Positions 31,229 to 32,158 of a stretch of DNA of 32,158 nucleotides are shown here, piece after piece. A program made the position numbers and the translations under genes. The stretch comes from an uncultured Rickettsiaceae bacterium (lineage in GTDB: Bacteria; Pseudomonadota; Alphaproteobacteria; Rickettsiales; Rickettsiaceae), in contig CAJQOE010000030.1 in NCBI GenBank assembly GCA_905479885.1, positions 1 through 32,158 of the forward strand. Direction: 5' to 3'. Each line of letters opens with the position of its first letter. Position 1 is the stretch's first letter. The notes under the pieces are model-generated. The model did not search any database and was not told the DNA's origin. It saw only the letters and a list, made by a program, of their open reading frames with translations.

Positions 31229-32158
31229 TTATTTATCAAATAATAGTTTATGTATTTTGAAAAAATAACCGAATATAGCAAAGATTATAATGGCGCAGCC
31301 TATGGTGCCAAGCAACATTCCAGCTTTAATAATGAATCGATCCGTATAGAAAAAATCATTTAAATAATATTGAGTTAGTACAATAAAACCAACCATAAAC
31401 ACAGAACAAATAATTATTTTTAAAGAAAATAACAATGTGTCGTAACCTATTTGAAAGTTACCATATTGCTTAGCATGTTTATTTAATAAATAAACATTGA
31501 GCCAAGCTGCAATAGTAGAACCTAGGGCAATACCTACGTGACCAAAGGGAATCATGAGTAATATATTTAGAGTAACGTTGGTAATAATAGAATATATAGT
31601 AATTTTGAAAGGCGTTTTAGTATCTAGATTTGCATAAAATATAGGTGTTAGGATTTTGCCTAAAATAAAAGCTGGCAAACCTAGAGAAAAAGCCATTAAT
31701 GCGTATGAAGTTTGTAGAGTATCGTTAGCGGTAAATTGACCGCGCTCATAAATAAAATGTATAATTGGTGTAGCTAATACAAATAATCCACACATTGCAG
31801 GAATTGAAATTGCTGCAGCTATTTTTATAGATTTATTTTGTAAGTTATTAGCTTCGATATGTTGTTTCTTCTTATACATCCGTGACAATTCCGGCAGCAA
31901 TATTGTGCCAAAGGTAACTCCTATTAGGGACATAGGCAGTTGATATAAGCGATCTGCATAAGATAAGATAGAAACTGCTCCAGGTAAAAAACTTGCAATA
32001 GATTGCGAAATAAATAAATTTATTTGCTGTGCGCCAGAGCTCATAGTAGCTGGCCCCATTTTTTTAAGTAATATTGTGACGTCTTTATCTTTTGGTCTAA
32101 ATAATAATGGAAAATTAAGCCCCGCTCGCGTTAGACAATAATACATAAAAGCAACTTG
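31229..32158 (-). CDS. murJ: MurJ/MviN lipid II flippase, C-terminal part (continues beyond window)
   Basis: [59 protein letters not shown]; frame open to the window edge. Confidence 0.95.
   Translation of the reverse strand, partial: QVAFMYYCLTRAGLNFPLLFRPKDKDVTILLKKMGPATMSSGAQQINLFISQSIASFLPGAVSILSYADRLYQLPMSLIGVTFGTILLPELSRMYKKKQHIEANNLQNKSIKIAAAISIPAMCGLFVLATPIIHFIYERGQFTANDTLQTSYALMAFSLGLPAFILGKILTPIFYANLDTKTPFKITIYSIITNVTLNILLMIPFGHVGIALGSTIAAWLNVYLLNKHAKQYGNFQIGYDTLLFSLKIIICSVFMVGFIVLTQYYLNDFFYTDRFIIKAGMLLGTIGCAIIIFAIFGYFFKIHKLLFDK

Noticed and set aside
1-32158. CRISPR array, IS element, prophage or toxin-antitoxin/defence island
   Set aside because: No regularly spaced direct repeats, transposase/integrase motifs, phage structural genes or recognised toxin-antitoxin or defence genes were seen on reading

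Overview
This 32 kb AT-rich window looks like the ordinary core chromosome of a reduced-genome alphaproteobacterium, probably Rickettsiales-like judging by the GltA, secY-adk-rpsM-rpsK-rpoA-rplQ, PntAA/AB/B and SucAB content (inference; no search was run). On the + strand it holds the end of the spc/alpha ribosomal operon (rpmD-rplO-secY-adk-rpsM-rpsK-rpoA-rplQ), then a frame-disrupted rpsT. A DevBCA-type ABC exporter follows on the - strand with gltA and a family-4 uracil-DNA glycosylase. Next come rluD, an amino-acid-binding lipoprotein, a flavin reductase, dapB, tRNA-Leu(UAA), a NifU-like gene with an in-frame stop, and recQ. The remainder is a DUF1013 regulator, pntAA-pntAB-pntB, lolA, SRP RNA, dnaX-ybaB-recR, sucA-sucB, rlmH, an MFS transporter, tRNA-Thr(UGU), rpsP, rpmG and murJ (partial). 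I saw no CRISPR array, transposon, prophage or defence island. The best leads are small in scale: a poly(A) slippage candidate in dnaX, a one-base frame disruption at an A-run in rpsT (whose product also has a Lys/Ala-rich tail), an in-frame stop near the end of the NifU-like gene, an unlisted 43-codon ORF with a strong RBS after sucB, and several structured intergenic regions. I found no convincing large novel system.
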